Translations under genes and position numbers: made by a program
Shown here: one piece after another, positions 1-11,618 of the stretch
Layout of the letters: every line of letters begins with the position of its first letter
Position numbering within the stretch: the first letter of the stretch is position 1
Assembly (NCBI GenBank): GCA_015680685.1
Contig: MNCI01014439.1
Span: 609 to 64,608 of the forward strand
Source of the DNA: Gnetum montanum
Lineage: Eukaryota; Streptophyta; Gnetopsida; Gnetales; Gnetaceae
Direction: 5' to 3'
Length of the DNA: 64,000 nt
Notes under the pieces: model-generated
The model's input: only the letters and a program-made list of their open reading frames with translations
Told to the model about the DNA's origin: nothing
Databases searched by the model: none

Positions 1-74
1 TTGCCTAAGATTTCATCATCTTTGAATTCAAGTTGAGTAGGGAAAGTAAGAGAGAGCTAATTTGAAAGAGGGAG

Positions 75-958
75 ATGGTGTTTGGTAGAGCAATGAGAAA
101 GCCTTTTATTCCATATGTGATGGGATGTTGCCCAAAACATGTGTTGAAGGCCTACCTAAAAGCTAGATCATGTGGAGCTCAGAAAGAGTGTCCTTTTATG
201 GCTTGGTTTTCTGAAGAATTTTCTTTTCTCACTAGAGGTTTGGAGATAAAGTCCAATGTTTGGGGGCAATACCAAGATTGCACCAAGGAAGAAGGAAAAA
301 GATAAGAGAAACCAACCAATGAAGAGTCATCATGGGGATGGGAAAAAGCCTTTGTATCCCAGGAGGAAAATGAAGGACCCAATGGAGAAGAACAGAAGAG
401 CTCATCTGAAAAGGAAAATGAGAAAAGTGCTGAATTTTCTTTTCTCACTAGAGGTTTGGAGATAAAGTCCAATTTTTGGGGGCAATACCAAGATTGCACC
501 AAGGAAGAAGGAAAAAGATAAGAGCAACCAACCAATGAAGAGTCATCATGGGGATTGGAAGAAGCCTTTGTATCCTAGGAGGAAAATGAAGGACCCAATG
601 GAGAAGAACAGAAGAGCTCATCTGAAAAGGAAAATGAGAAAAGTGCTGATGAGAAAGTTCCAGTAGATCAAGGTGAGAGCTCCACCAAGCCAGAGAACAA
701 CAGAACAGCCTTCATCACATCAAAAATTTCCTATGAAATAGTTAGAGAGATAAGGATTCCTACTAGGGTAACCCTCACAATTCAGTTTCCATCCCAAGAA
801 TAGTTCATGAAGGACTTGATAATGTACAGTTTGTTATTTCTCTTAGGAATGAGGTTTTTATACCATCAAAACTTATGTTTGATGGGAATTTTCCTCCAAA
901 AATATTTTTATTCAATTGTAAAAATTCAATGAAAGTTTCAGTATGTTTCAAGTTTTAA
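75..958 (+). pseudogene. decayed acidic ORF of unknown function
   Basis: One reading frame can be followed from the ATG at 75 to about position 805, interrupted by in-frame stops (TAA at 303-305, another TAA in the second repeat copy, TAG near 803). The conceptual product starts with a basic, Cys-containing stretch. It then enters a Glu/Lys/Ser-rich region (for example SSWGWEKAFVSQEENEGPNG) that is duplicated in frame, followed by a more ordinary segment around 650-800. Beyond 830 the frame degenerates into AT-rich DNA. I do not recognise the family. A plant gene fragment or a transposon gag tail would both fit. Confidence that it once coded is moderate because the frame is kept through a duplication of 72 codons; confidence in function is nil. 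Confidence 0.4.
216..647 (+). repeat. 216-bp direct tandem duplication, two copies
   Basis: Bases 216-431 and 432-647 are near-identical copies with an offset of exactly 216 bp (72 codons). Both contain the same stretch from GAATTTTCTTTTCTCACTAG through the Glu-rich part. The few differences are mostly point changes, for example GGGGATGGGAAA against GGGGATTGGAAG, so the duplication is fairly recent. Confidence 0.9.
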
Positions 959-1850
959 AATGAGGCTGCACAAGTTTTTTTTTAAGCTTTTAAGGGGGCA
1001 GAAATGTTGGCACATTTGGCCATTTCATGGAACAATTGGACTATCATATTCAAAATTGGAATAATAAATCTTTGAGAATTTAAAAAAGTAAACATGTAGC
1101 TTAAACGTTATGGGAGAGATTCCAGATTTTTGTAACAAAGAGAATACGAATGTTTTGGATTACTGAGAAAAGAAATTTTGCACGTTCAAAGTTTAACAAG
1201 AGAAAATCGGAACGAGACGTTTACCTACTACTACGGTATCCCACAGTAATTTATCTCAACTTTCCTGAGTTTGATTAACATATCCATGTTACAGAATATC
1301 TTATGGAGTGTTTATTTGCTTTGAAGCCATATCATTTCTCTTGGAATGCTTAGGGTTTGCTTTACAGTAAGTCTTGATTTGCTGTTTTGGATTGGAGCTG
1401 TTTAAAGTTTCTAAAACCTTGACATCATGGAGAAAATAATTGTAAAACATTTGTTACGAAGCCTCCCAAATGCGGCTGCTCGATTTCTCCGCAAATGATA
1501 AAATTTGGAGTTAAATGCCTAAGGTTTGGATTTAAACAATTCGAGATTTGTTATCCATTCTCTGGGTTAGATAAGCTCTAGTTTTCGATGTTTTGATGAA
1601 ACATGTAGTATGCGCTGCAAGCATGTTTAAGAAACTATTTGAAAGCAAACATTCATCTGCTAAAAGAGCGAAGCGAGAATTCATTATAGAGGCGCAGGAA
1701 AAACAATCTTGGAATTGTTGCTATATTGGAGCTAATCTGGTGCTGTTGTAGAGTTTCTGTGACCGAATTGTCACATTTTCAATGGGGCACTAGTATTCCT
1801 CCATAAAAAAAAAGGTTATGGCACCAGGTGCATAGGAAACACTACGGAAT
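959..1850. other. AT-rich stretch with no recognisable gene
   Basis: No ORF of note, no RNA gene and no repeat shared with the rest of the window was seen here. A short A-rich run (1805-1812) sits next to the PHD-finger pseudogene. Confidence 0.5.
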
Positions 1851-2400
1851 ATCATCGGAGTCGGCGATGCCACCATAGCAAGTATGCTACTAGACCTCTC
1901 AAACGTCGTAGGCGATCATACGCTTGCCATCATCATCGCGAGCACCGCAGGCGGAGTCCACCTTCCAAGAATCGTTGCCGCCCTCATACAAGAGGTCATT
2001 GGCAATGTCCACACCGACGTCGCGGATCATCATAGTCGAACCTGAATTCAGAGCTCCAAATAGCAACTCCTCCTTGTCATAGTGGTTGCGATCATAGAGG
2101 TTGATGACGGACACAGCCTCAAAGTTTTGCATGGCTGCGGGCTGATAACGTGATTTTGAGAAACTTGAAAACGAAGTCAAGGAGGCCAGTGTCGCCGATA
2201 CAGAGCTGGGTGGCATCGCGAACGTCCTGGCGCAGCATACACTTGCGGCTGGCCTTGCTCAGCGCCTCCACGATCACCTGCTCCTCCCTGATGTAACTTC
2301 GTTGTCCCTGGGCATCAAGGCAGCAAGCATCAAAAACAACATCACCATCACCAACGACAAAGTGCGGTTGATCAATGACAAGATCAAGCGCATTGTCCAA
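1851..2400 (-). pseudogene. PHD-finger protein fragment (MS1/MMD1/PTC1-like), dead
   Basis: On the minus strand two frames give a product resembling plant MS1/MMD1-type PHD-finger proteins, which are nuclear regulators of male meiosis or tapetum development. From 2400 downward one frame reads QVIVEALSKASRKC and IGDTGLLDFVFKFLK, a block typical of this family. After a frame change the segment 2216-1899 ends in KVDSACGARDDDGKRMIAYDV, the start of the PHD zinc finger with the first Cys changed to Ser. Reading on to 1851, the next residues match the family pattern EVWQHTRC-GIADSDDIP but with the Cys, Trp and Gln codons changed to stops (TGA, TAG, TAG). It is therefore a decayed gene fragment, probably carried here by a mobile element. 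The family assignment comes from remembered motifs, not from a search. Confidence 0.6.
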
Positions 2401-2449
2401 GGAGAAGATCAGACAAAGAAAAGGTTACAACAATTGCAAATTTTTACGG

Positions 2450-2540
2450 AACACACGACAACATTACCAAACAAGATGGAAGAGCCTTCTTTCGTGGTGG
2501 CAGTTGATATACAATTCTGGAAGGGCGAGATAATTTGAAA
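2450..2540 (+). pseudogene. short C-terminal gene fragment inside H arm, unknown
   Basis: The frame reads MEEPSFVVAVDIQFWKGEII and then stops. The matching stretch in the other arm (minus strand, ORF 42284-42018) reads VEPSSAMVVDNNFWQGWD and continues for 50 more residues. Alignment in the same frame over roughly 20 codons suggests a real former exon. An acidic FW-containing tail is reminiscent of transcription factor C-termini, but I would not name a family. Confidence 0.35.
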
Positions 2541-3042
2541 CCATTTATTCACAGTTCCAGTCCTTGTGCCTTCACATTCGAACTTCATATTTTGAACCAC
2601 CACTGGATTTAAATTTTTGTTTCCAACAAATTTTACGTGGGTTCAAAGTGTAGGTGCAGATTTATTTATTTACATAAGGTTACATGGATTAGCAGCCGCC
2701 TAAACCAACGTTGCATTAAGGTGTATACAAAATTACCTTTTTACTACTACCTGTTTATAAAATTACTAGGGCTTCAATAATATTTAACTTTTAAAACAAT
2801 TCTTAACAAATAAAAATAAAAATAACAATTAAATGGAGCTCTAGGATTTATTTTTAAAAATATTATTATTTCTTATGAAAGCAATATTTGTAAAGATACA
2901 TGCCAATCTTAGCATGATCTTCTCATAACTTTCCTAACTTGTTGGGCAAGTAATCTACTAACTTGTTGGGCAAGTAATTAACTTCCTTACTTGGGAGAAA
3001 AGTTAGCTAAGATATTTTGGAATGCAACTACTTTATGAACCC

Positions 3043-3050
3043 TATAAAAA
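3043..3050 (+). promoter_or_regulatory. TATA box in the H arm (plus copy)
   Basis: TATAAAAA lies in the context CCTATAAAAAGGAATAAA, with a TTTATAGG-type match at the equivalent place in the minus arm (23777-23784). Its conservation between two diverged copies supports a real core promoter directing transcription rightward from about 3075. Confidence 0.45.
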
Positions 3051-4289
3051 GGAATAAAAAAAGTCACAAGGGGGGTAAGACTTGGGATCACACTTGGGCT
3101 CTCACTTGGAGACACACTTTGGATTCTGGGAAGAGCTTGTAAGAAGACATTGTGAAAGATTGTTTGTAAGATGACTAGCTAAAGAAAATATTTTAGCCTC
3201 TTTGTCATAGTCCTATGGGTTATGCTTTATTTTTATTTTGTTTAAATTTTTTAGCTAGTGGTTTCGATAGTATCATCCTTGGCGAGTAATTTTTGGATTT
3301 TTAGATTGCTCTTATTGTTCTTCTTGCATAATTGAAAATTTCTATTAAAATGTTTCCATACAAGCGCTTGTGTTTGAAAGCCTTAAGAGAATTTTAGTAG
3401 TGAATTTGATTATTGTGCAATGTATAAGAACTACTATTGGGATTGTTGTAAGAGAGCCTCTACTTGTAGTCATGCAGTTGAACGATTCAATAGTCAAGAG
3501 GGTTCAAAAAATATTTGGTATTTTGATGGGACCAGAATAGCATCTTTTATCTTTAAAGTGATTCTTTGTACTATTTCAATCAGAAATTGTCAAGTCTTTT
3601 GAAGGTTCTGTTGAATGTAATTGTTGACATCCATTATCTAGCCAAAATGGTGTCTTGTATGTGATAGTTTATGCAGCGATTTTTTGGTAGCATAGTAGGA
3701 TTGTATTGAAGAAATTGCTTATTTGAGCCTTGGAATTTTGAACAATTTGTAGTTATTGAATTTAGGATAGCTTTATTGCAAAGTGTTTACTCGTGTCATT
3801 TTACCTTGTTTAAACATTTGAGGTCTACACAAATCTGCTTTCTTTTCTGTCTATTTCCATTAAATCTTGCTCTATATATAGTTTTCTTGTGGAACTATCT
3901 CTTTCTCTAGGGAAAATTAGAAGTAGGTTCGCGGAGTTGTGCTTAAATGTTTTTGCAAAATTTTATTTGTTACAAGTAGGTATTATAAGGATTGCATAGA
4001 CTAGGCAATTGAAAAAAATAGGAACTCTCAACAACTCACAACAACTCACAGTACTTGGCAAAGTTGGTTGAATCTTTTTAAGATAAGTCATTTGTAGTTT
4101 ACACACAACGCAATTGTTTCATTTTTCACAACCGCACTCCGCAACAGCACACACACATACTCACATTAACTACTAAGTCTATTTGGAGGTATCTGGGCCT
4201 TGGTGTTTCCAGAGACTAGCAAGCACCTAAATCTTGTTCGAGGACACTCTTTGGTGGTCACATCCCAAACGGTTGCCAACACCAGCATT

Positions 4290-6660
4290 GTTAGCATTGA
4301 GGGGATCTATGTAGACATGCATAGATTGGTTCTTAAGGCGTACTGGGTTACTTTCATCCAACACCAATTTTCCTTGATCAATCAATCTCTGGATGTCATC
4401 CTATAACACCAGATAGTAATATGTGTTGTGACCACACTATTGGTGATAGTCACAAAACTTGTCTAGCATGAAACCCTTAGGAACTGGGGGGGTCATTGGG
4501 TAGGGACAAAAAAGGGTTCCTAAGGAGCTCGTAGTAGCATTGATGTCTCCTGATTCCTTCTTTCAAAATTTTCTTATGTTGGATGTGCCCCGCTGCCAAT
4601 AGTTTCTTTAGAAGTTTTGAAGGCTTGAGAGGAAGTGGGGTGTACTTTGAGCGATCTTTATGCTCAAAGTTGGGTTTGGGTTGCATAGATGTCTCAGGTG
4701 CAAGTGTAGCAAGTTGCGGTGCATGCCTCTGTTTGGGCATGGGGTTAGCTGCAGGTACGGCCAATTTCTGCCATTCTTGTTACCATTGTTACTAGGTTTG
4801 GGCTTGGCTTTGCTTGCCACAATGACCACAATGGCTCTTGGGGCCTTACCCTTTTCCTTCTTTGTGAAGGTGTTCTTGTAAGTGACATAGGCTGGGTCTT
4901 TGCTAGCCTCTGCTGCAACTTGTATGCTCTTAGTCTGAGCAAAAGCCTAACTAAGAGTGCGAGGATCGAGGTAGTACAGTTTAGACTTGATGAAGTTGTT
5001 CACTACACCCTTGAAAATAGCCAACAAATGGGCCTCCATGATGGGCTCATGGATTTCATTAAGGGTCACACTTCAACGTTGGATAAACATTTGGACTAGT
5101 TTCAAAGGGTCTTGCTTCATGCTCATCAACTGATCCAACATGGTTTCTGGCTTCAAGTTGTACTTGAAGCATGTCATGAACTTGGTCAGAAGCTCTTCCA
5201 AAGTTGAAATAAATGAGCATGGTAGCATGCGGTACCAATCTAGGGATTTCCTAGCTAGGGACATAGCAAAGACACGAATAATCATGTGTGGCCATTATTG
5301 AAATAGAAGGGATTTAGATCTAAATGTAATAAGATGTGCATTAGGATCTCCCTCCCCATTGTACTTCCTGAAGTGTGGGAGGGACATCCCTATGGGTAGC
5401 ATCAGAGTAGGGATTGCAGGGCTAATGGGGTCATCCTAGTGAAAGTTCATGACTAGTACTATGTCAGACCTAGTAGCTTTGAGGTGTTTTATTCCCTTAG
5501 TAAGGGTTTAGATGAGCTGGAACGCTTGGTCCAAACCCTATGACATTGTGAATGATTGGGAAATTGCAGAGGCAGCTCCAACCTATGGCATGGCGAGGGT
5601 GGCAGTGTGAACCATTGGCGGTATCGTTGGGATAACCCCCATCGACGGTGCATCTTGCGTTGTCCACCACACGATAGCTTGTGCCAGTGGAACAACGACT
5701 GAGAGTTGGACTACTGGATAGACTGCTTGTGTCATCGGCGGCATAGACCATAGCCCCATGTTAGGTTGTATCATTTGCAGGATTTGGTAGGTCCGAGGGC
5801 AAACATAATGAGACATATACGATGGTTGTGGAATAGGAGAAGAAGAAAATGGGGTCCACCATGTGGATGGGCCCAGGCCCGCTGTGGTGGCTGGAACAGA
5901 CGTGAACATAGGAATGAAAATGGAAGTTGTGTACGACTATGAAGTAGGCAAGATATGAACATGAGGTAGGGTTGCCATGATTGGTGTATGATGTGCTACG
6001 GGAATGGACTGCTAAATAGTTTGCAAAGGAATAGTTGCTGCAAAAAAAATAGGTGAAACATGAAAGAAAGGGTGTTGAAACATCGTGGGGTTGACGTGGC
6101 TACCCATGGCAGTTGTAATTGCGGGTTGTGAAGGCGTATGCATGATCACAAAGGGAGAAGGAATAGACAACGGATTGGCCTAGAAGGACTGGGTAGGAGG
6201 GACCGTAACGAGGTTGGCCTGACCTCCCCCGTTGGACTGAGAATCAAGCTCCTCTTTTCCATCCTAGAAGATGTCCTCATGATTGGATGTTATGTCCTAT
6301 TGCTTCCTAAGCCTAGCCAACTAGATTAGCTAGTCTAGAAGCCATTGATTCATCTCTGTCAAAGGTATGGAAGTGCTGGGAGTGGGAACAAATTCCTTCT
6401 CGCTGTAGTAAGAAAACTCGAAGCTACATTTATCTTTGAGTTCATGTACATCCAAGGGTAGATTTACCTGCACATTTGCATAGAGAAAGTTATAGCACTC
6501 ATGTTACTAGGCCAAGCCCTTAGGTCCCTAGTTTTGGATCCTGAGCGATCAACATGTTTCTAGCATTGGGTTCAGCAATTGTTCAACACCTGTGATGCTT
6601 GAACCATGATAGGAACTTCGAAGTTGAAGGTATTAGTAGCAGTAGTTGTGGAATTCATTG
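4290..6660 (-). pseudogene. Tat-type gag remnant (fragment D)
   Basis: This is the gag region of a Tat-lineage Ty3/gypsy element, full of stops and frameshifts. From the ATG near 6658 (MNSTTTATNTFNFE) the frames continue through a Pro/Gln-rich region (5580-5960). The capsid core follows (5285-5073: VFAMSLARKSLDWYRMLPCS and LTKFMTCFKYNLKPETMLDQ), matching A at 38250-38090. A linker with KPNFEHKDRSKYTPLPLKPS comes next (4660-4600). The last recognisable block, 4460-4340, has the Cys/His pattern FCDYH...GHNT usual in plant gag. The order and spacing match element A, whose equivalent is partly lost in a gap. The fragment is joined at its left edge to the H arm. Confidence 0.8.
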
Positions 6661-7087
6661 TTACTAAGCTAGGAAATTTTGCAAATGGAATAAAGCAAAG
6701 AAATTGGAAAGCTAAACAGTTTTGTGGATGAGAAAAATGTACGACTTGAAAAGCAATAAAAAAGGCTTTATGTCTTGCCGGGCTTTCAAGGAACCATCGA
6801 GGAAACCAATCTATAACACACGGTGTGTAAACAGCCATAAAATGATGTCACATTTATGCTAGTGCATGATAGAATATAGAGAGAGTGCAAGGCTACTGTA
6901 AGATAGGCGAGTCAACCGGCAATCAAAGGCTTTATATCCCGTAGGGTTCCCAAGGAACCGTCGAGGTGACCGATATGCACCGCATGACATGTAAACAACC
7001 ACAAACGGGTGTCAAGTTTATGCTAATGCGTATCAGGGTGAAGAAGGCTTACAGGAATACCGTGACATGTGGAAAGGGCACCAAAAG

Positions 7088-7105
7088 GCCCTCCTTCTAG
7101 CACCA
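7088..7105 (-). other. primer binding site of fragment D
   Basis: On the minus strand this reads TGGTGCTAGAAGGAGGGC, six bases after the LTR end. It differs by one base from the PBS of element A (39907-39924). I cannot say from memory which tRNA it pairs with. Confidence 0.7.
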
Positions 7106-7111
7106 AAAAAC

Positions 7112-8731
7112 TGTAGTGATTGAAAATGTTAGTGCTGGAAAACATCAATGGATCATCGGCCGTGGCATTCTTAACCCTGTATCCATGGGAGGGTCATGCT
7201 GGATGGAATGGATACGGGGTGTCCTAAGCAGTTTGGTTGATCAGATAGGGACTTAGTCAGTGTTAATATAACCTTTTGTAACGTGTGATTTAAAAGAAAA
7301 TTTTATAGCCTAAAAATAATATTTTAAACATAAAAGATGTAGGAAAAAATATAAAATATGATGATAAAAAAGAAAGAAAAGTATAAAGCAAAGTAGAACG
7401 TAGTTAGAAAAATACCACTTTGAAGCTATGACTTTGCTCAATTCAGGTGGGTACAATCGGTTGCACAACGCTGGGAAGTGTAGAAATCTCGAGAGTAACC
7501 AAGATGTGTAGAGAAAAAAAGTTGTATGCTTAGGTGTGGACTCAAGGGCTTATAATGCACAGTGCTACCAAGGTGGTAGAAAAGAGTAAAACAAAATGCC
7601 AACTAAGAATGCTAACTATTTACAGTGTAAAACAGAAAGCTTACAATGCCCAAGGTTACAGTGCCAAAAAGGTCAGACTGAATCATGCCCAAAGGAAGTG
7701 TGAAATTCCCAAGAAGTCAAAAATTTTAAAATCGAGCCTGAAGTTCGAAAAAGTCCCTTGAACATTGCTCGCTGGGGTATTTATAGGACCAAGCCCATGT
7801 GAAAGGGGTGATTTGGATGCCACATGCCTTGGGGCCACGTTGACTTGTCTACGCTTGCATGTGCCTGCATGACCATTGGACATACATGACCGTTGTAATT
7901 ACGAGTCTTCCATGCCATAATTATGAGCCTGCCACGTCGTAATTGCACCTTCAACATCTGGAGATGTGTGCCAACAATGCAATTAGGTGAAGTGCATTGA
8001 TGTCACACAACCACTCATTATGCTTTACTGTGCTTTGTAGCATAGCATGTTCGGTGTAGCATAGAATCTTCTCACGTGTTTCACTACATGTGTGTTACAT
8101 ATTTGCTATGAAATGCTATGCTATGTAGCATAGCGGCTGGCCTTAGTCATAAAAACTTTGCCAATCTGCAAAATTTTCCTTTTGCATTCCAAAACTTGCG
8201 AACTTGCTGATCCTACCCTTTGAGTTTCCTTCTGTAGAATTGCTATGCCTCATTGTGCCATGTAGCTTAGCGTAGCATAGCAGTAGACATGGTATACCAC
8301 TTTCTAACAGAAGGAGACATTGCTCAAGGACTTGAAGTCAGGTGAGGGAACTGACCATCTAGCTTTTGCTACGCTGTGCTATGGTGCATAGCGTAGCGTA
8401 GCACTTCACTTCCACAAACATCTTTTGAAGCCTGCTACGTTGTGTAGCGTAGCAAAACTCCTTGGATTAGAAAGCTTGCTAAAACATTTTATGCATTCTA
8501 AGCACCACCAACAGTTCCACACATCACTCCTAAGTGCATAGTTAGCTAGGTGAACTGCTAAAGTGGGCAGGCTAGAGAATCTATTTAGCTTGCTGACACC
8601 TAGGGTAGAAAACTTGCTGAATTGGATAGTCTGAAAATTAGACCATCCATCTCCTAAAGAGCTTCCGTGACACTACACGAATTGCAAAGGCCTAGTGAAG
8701 CAAGCATGCCTTTGGATTTTGGGGTGTTTCA
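7112..8731 (-). mobile_element. 5' LTR of fragment D (minus orientation)
   Basis: Edges are set by comparison with the other LTRs. The right end on the plus strand is GGGGTGTTTCA (8731), equivalent to GTGTTTCA at the edges of A and C. The left end is TGTAGTGATTG next to the PBS. It aligns with the LTR of C (49935-51667) over its whole length. A TATA box lies at 7778-7785 (minus, TATAAATA), followed by many short palindromic GCTATGCTACG-type repeats at 8030-8480. The base after 8731 is not a convincing target duplication. Confidence 0.8.
7778..7785 (-). promoter_or_regulatory. TATA box of LTR D
   Basis: TATAAATA on the minus strand, in the context CCTATAAATACC. The same motif sits at the equivalent place in LTRs A (24661-24668, 40658-40665), B (19721-19728) and C (50562-50569), so it is a conserved LTR promoter. 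Confidence 0.65.
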
Positions 8732-8789
8732 GCAGAAAACTTAGTGAAAAAGTAGGCCATGTCAATCGCTACGCTGCACTATGCTATGC

Positions 8790-10046
8790 CCATTAACATC
8801 GTTAGCTCCATTTGTTATCATGGGGGCAACCCCTTCAATAGTTCCTTCCCTACATAAGAAAGCTGAATGACCCTATCATTATAAAAAATAAGAAGTGTGT
8901 TTCACAGGTGAAACGTTGAGGGAAGATACTGCCCCAGGTATTTCCAAGCCTACATCTTCACCCCCTGTATCTACGCCCTCATCACCAAAGAGGAACTTTG
9001 CTACAACCACACAGTTTGTGCCGCCCTGCCAAAAAGTGTTTGGACCCAGATCCGAAACCACCCCTTATGAAATTCATCTTCTAGGATGAATAGAAGAGTA
9101 GAAAGGAGGTAAATAGAGAGGTGGCCAAGACCTTTTGGATGCCCTCTCTTAGGTTAAACAAGCTCTGAAGCAAAAGAACACTACATTGAGCTTGTACGAC
9201 CTAATCATGACATCTGTCCCACACCATGAGGCTATGATCCACATGTTGATAGTGATTCCGATCAATAAAGAAATACTAGTGGAACAAGTAGCGATCCACT
9301 TGGTCATGCTTCCCTCCACGCCTACAGGGCTAGAACCGTCCCAACTGAATTTTAGCAATAGTTCCATTAGGGAAGATCCCAAAAGGGGCTAGGTGACTAC
9401 AACACCCCTATTCATCACAATTCGGGTCATCCAATACTAGATCCAAAGTGTACACATTGATGATGGGGCTGCCATGAATGTCATCCCCTTTCCTATTGTG
9501 GATAATTTGGGCTTGGTCAACTAGATCAAACACACAACAACGTCATTCCTAAGGTCATTCAATGGGGCCCAGGTCGTGGTGAAGGGCACAATCCATATAG
9601 AATTTGTGGAAGGGGACTAGTTCTCCATGAATGTAATGTTCATCATGGTTGAAGAGATGCCTAGGTATAACCTAATCTTGGGGATATCATGGTTAGCACA
9701 ACTTAGAGATATCTCTTCACAAATTCATTAGATGATCCACCTACCATACGCAAGCCAAGAGGTGGTGATTCATGCTGATGAGGTAGCGACACAAGCTATC
9801 AATAATGTGGACATTGAATAGGGCTTAGAGGTTATAACCCCTGAGAACGAAGTGCTTGTCGCAGTACATGTTAACTATCTAGCGAAGGAATCGGCTCAGC
9901 AAGCCGGCTCCCAAAACGAAGGTGGATGGGCTGAGTTGCCCTTCCAAGTGGGGGACAATGATGTGGATGAAGGCCTTGGCAAAGTGCCTCGGCCTTATGT
10001 CTCGCTCAACCAACAATGGGTCAAGAAGCAACTACGTATAGCGTAG
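8790..10046 (+). pseudogene. gag C-terminal part and protease of element B
   Basis: Sequence from about 8790 matches the minus-strand gag/protease of element C (64000-62700) and of A (36803-35745). Recognisable blocks are the LYDLIMTSVPHHEAMIHMLI stretch (9186-9260), the retropepsin-like region near 9450-9500 (VHIDDGAAMNVI, with Asp-Asp-Gly as in A), and the downstream IL-GISWLAQL block near 9680. The ORF ends with VPRPYVSLNQQWVKKQLRIA and a stop at 10044-10046. Element A ends its protease ORF at the same alignment position, so this stop is probably the natural end of gag-pro. Numerous stops make the copy dead. Confidence 0.75.
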
Positions 10047-10094
10047 CAACCCTACTGCTTCCTGCCCAGTCACCATCCTTTGTATATTTACCAT

Positions 10095-10420
10095 CCTTTG
10101 TTACTACACCATGGCTCAAAATAGCCCAAAACTAGCTATGGCCCAAAATGGCCTAAAAATATGCTACCCCATGATCCAAAATGACCTAAAACTAGCTATG
10201 GCCTGAAATGGCCTAAAACTAGCTATGGCCCGTAATGGCCTAAAACTATGCTATGCTATAGCCCAAAATGGCCTAAAACTATACCTCCCCATGGCCCAAA
10301 ATGGCCTAAAACTAGCTACAGTCTGGAAATACCTTAAACTAGCATTTCTAGCGTAGCATTTCATTCTAGTTAGTGGTTTGAAAAGACCTTAAAATAGCAG
10401 TTTAGATCTATTACACGTAC
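10095..10420 (-). repeat. module-boundary repeat arrays 1 and 2 of element B, fused
   Basis: Units such as GGCCCAAAATGGCCTAAAACTAG are repeated from 10110 to 10330, the complement of array 1 in element C (62335-62540). From about 10318 the units change to the array-2 type (GAAAAGACCTTAAA, 10380), which in C lies on the far side of the antisense gene. The two arrays are thus fused and the antisense gene is absent from this part of B. Confidence 0.75.
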
Positions 10421-10619
10421 GTAGTTTGCAATCACGTTGAACTAGTAGTTTCATGCTTTCGCATCAACAATTTTTCATTTTTTTGCAGTTTCACATTCTC
10501 ACATCAAGAGTTCTATATTTTTACATTTTTTCTTTTTTGCATCTTCATGCCTTAGCGGTTTTGCAAATTTTCATTATACACGATTACTGTGAATAGGTGC
10601 CTCTTAACCAGGCTCTCAT

Positions 10620-11618
10620 TTCATCTTGGTAGGTTGAACAAAAAATGGAAATCCATGTGATCTGTCCACATCTTTAGCTTTAGCCAGTCCACATGGCAAG
10701 CTTGCAAGACAATTGAACCCAGACCTGATCGACTAGGAGTCAACCACAGCTAACACCATAGCATCCTTAGAAACATCCCTAGATTGGCCCAAGTATCTAG
10801 TCTGAACCCTAGATCTAGAGGCTAGGGATGTAACTGAGGACCCTCTCATTGAGACACCTGTGACCATGTCCAGGGGGGAAGTAAAAATATTAAAACTTAG
10901 TTCCCTCTTAGATGCACAGACACACAAAGATGTGGTTAAAATCTTGCAAGATAACATTAAGGTCTTTGCATGGTCATACAGTGACATGTCGAGTTTAGAT
11001 CCAAGGATGATATAGCACAACATCATCCTAGACTCGCGCATGATGGTAGTCAAGTAGAAAGCTCATAAGGTTAAACCAGAAATTGTGCTACCCATAAGGG
11101 ATGAAATCACCAAGCTATACCAAGCTGGTTTCATCTGTGCCGTTGATTATTTAGAATGGGTGTCCAACATCATTGTGGTTTCTAAGAAAATGGGAGGGAT
11201 ACAAATCTGTATAGACTTATGGGATCTAAATAAGGTAATGATCAAAGAGGATTTCCCACTTCTAAGCATCGATCAACTCATCGACACTACGGCTGGTCAT
11301 GCTCTGTTATCCTTCATGGATGGTTTCTTCGGTTACAACCAAATTCACATCAACCCAGAGCATCAATTAACAATAACCTTCATGATCCCATGGGGTACCT
11401 TTTGTTACACCATGATTCCTTTTGGGCTCAATAATGGTAGAGCAACCTACCAACAAGCCATGACTTACATCTTTAGTGACTACATCATTGAAACACTAAA
11501 AGACTACATGGATGATATAGTAGTCATGTCCAAAGAAGCTGCTAATCACCCATGCGATCTAGGTGTAGTACTCAAGTGTTGTCAAATGCATGATTTGCAT
11601 CTTAACACATGTATAGTA
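10620..11618 (+). pseudogene. truncated pol (RT N-terminal part), first copy in element B
   Basis: This matches the start of pol in A and C and is duplicated again at 13110-14100. The ORF 11085-11621 has RT motifs in order: EITKLYQAGFICAVDYLEWV, a GGIQICIDLWDLNK block, HALLSFMDGFFGYNQI, WGTFCYTMIPFGLNN, and the catalytic motif as DYMDDIVV. Upstream, the QDNIKVFAWSYSDMS block (10930-10990) typical of the Tat pre-RT spacer is present with stops. The reading stops at 11618, where the sequence jumps into the reversed first intron of the antisense gene. It is a recombination remnant with no RNase H or integrase. Confidence 0.8.

Larger units (their letters stand above)
2420..4285 (+). repeat. H arm, plus copy of a large inverted duplication
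   Basis: This segment is an inverted, diverged copy of 22745-23871 joined to 41812-42240; element A interrupts that other arm. Shared landmarks include the coding-like stretch near 2480-2530, the run GGATTTAAATTT near 2607, AAAGCAATATTT near 2880, a TATA-containing stretch near 3040, and the final block near 4195-4285 with the possible exon LPETSRHLNP (residues as read from the minus copy). Homology stops at about 4285 and 22745, where the left copy runs into gag of fragment D. The content looks like a plant promoter plus a long first intron, or a non-autonomous element; I cannot decide which. Confidence 0.75.

Noticed and set aside
8030-8480. CRISPR-like array from repeated GCTATGCTACG motifs
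   Set aside because: Units are irregularly spaced, palindromic, lie in a plant LTR and have no constant spacer length.
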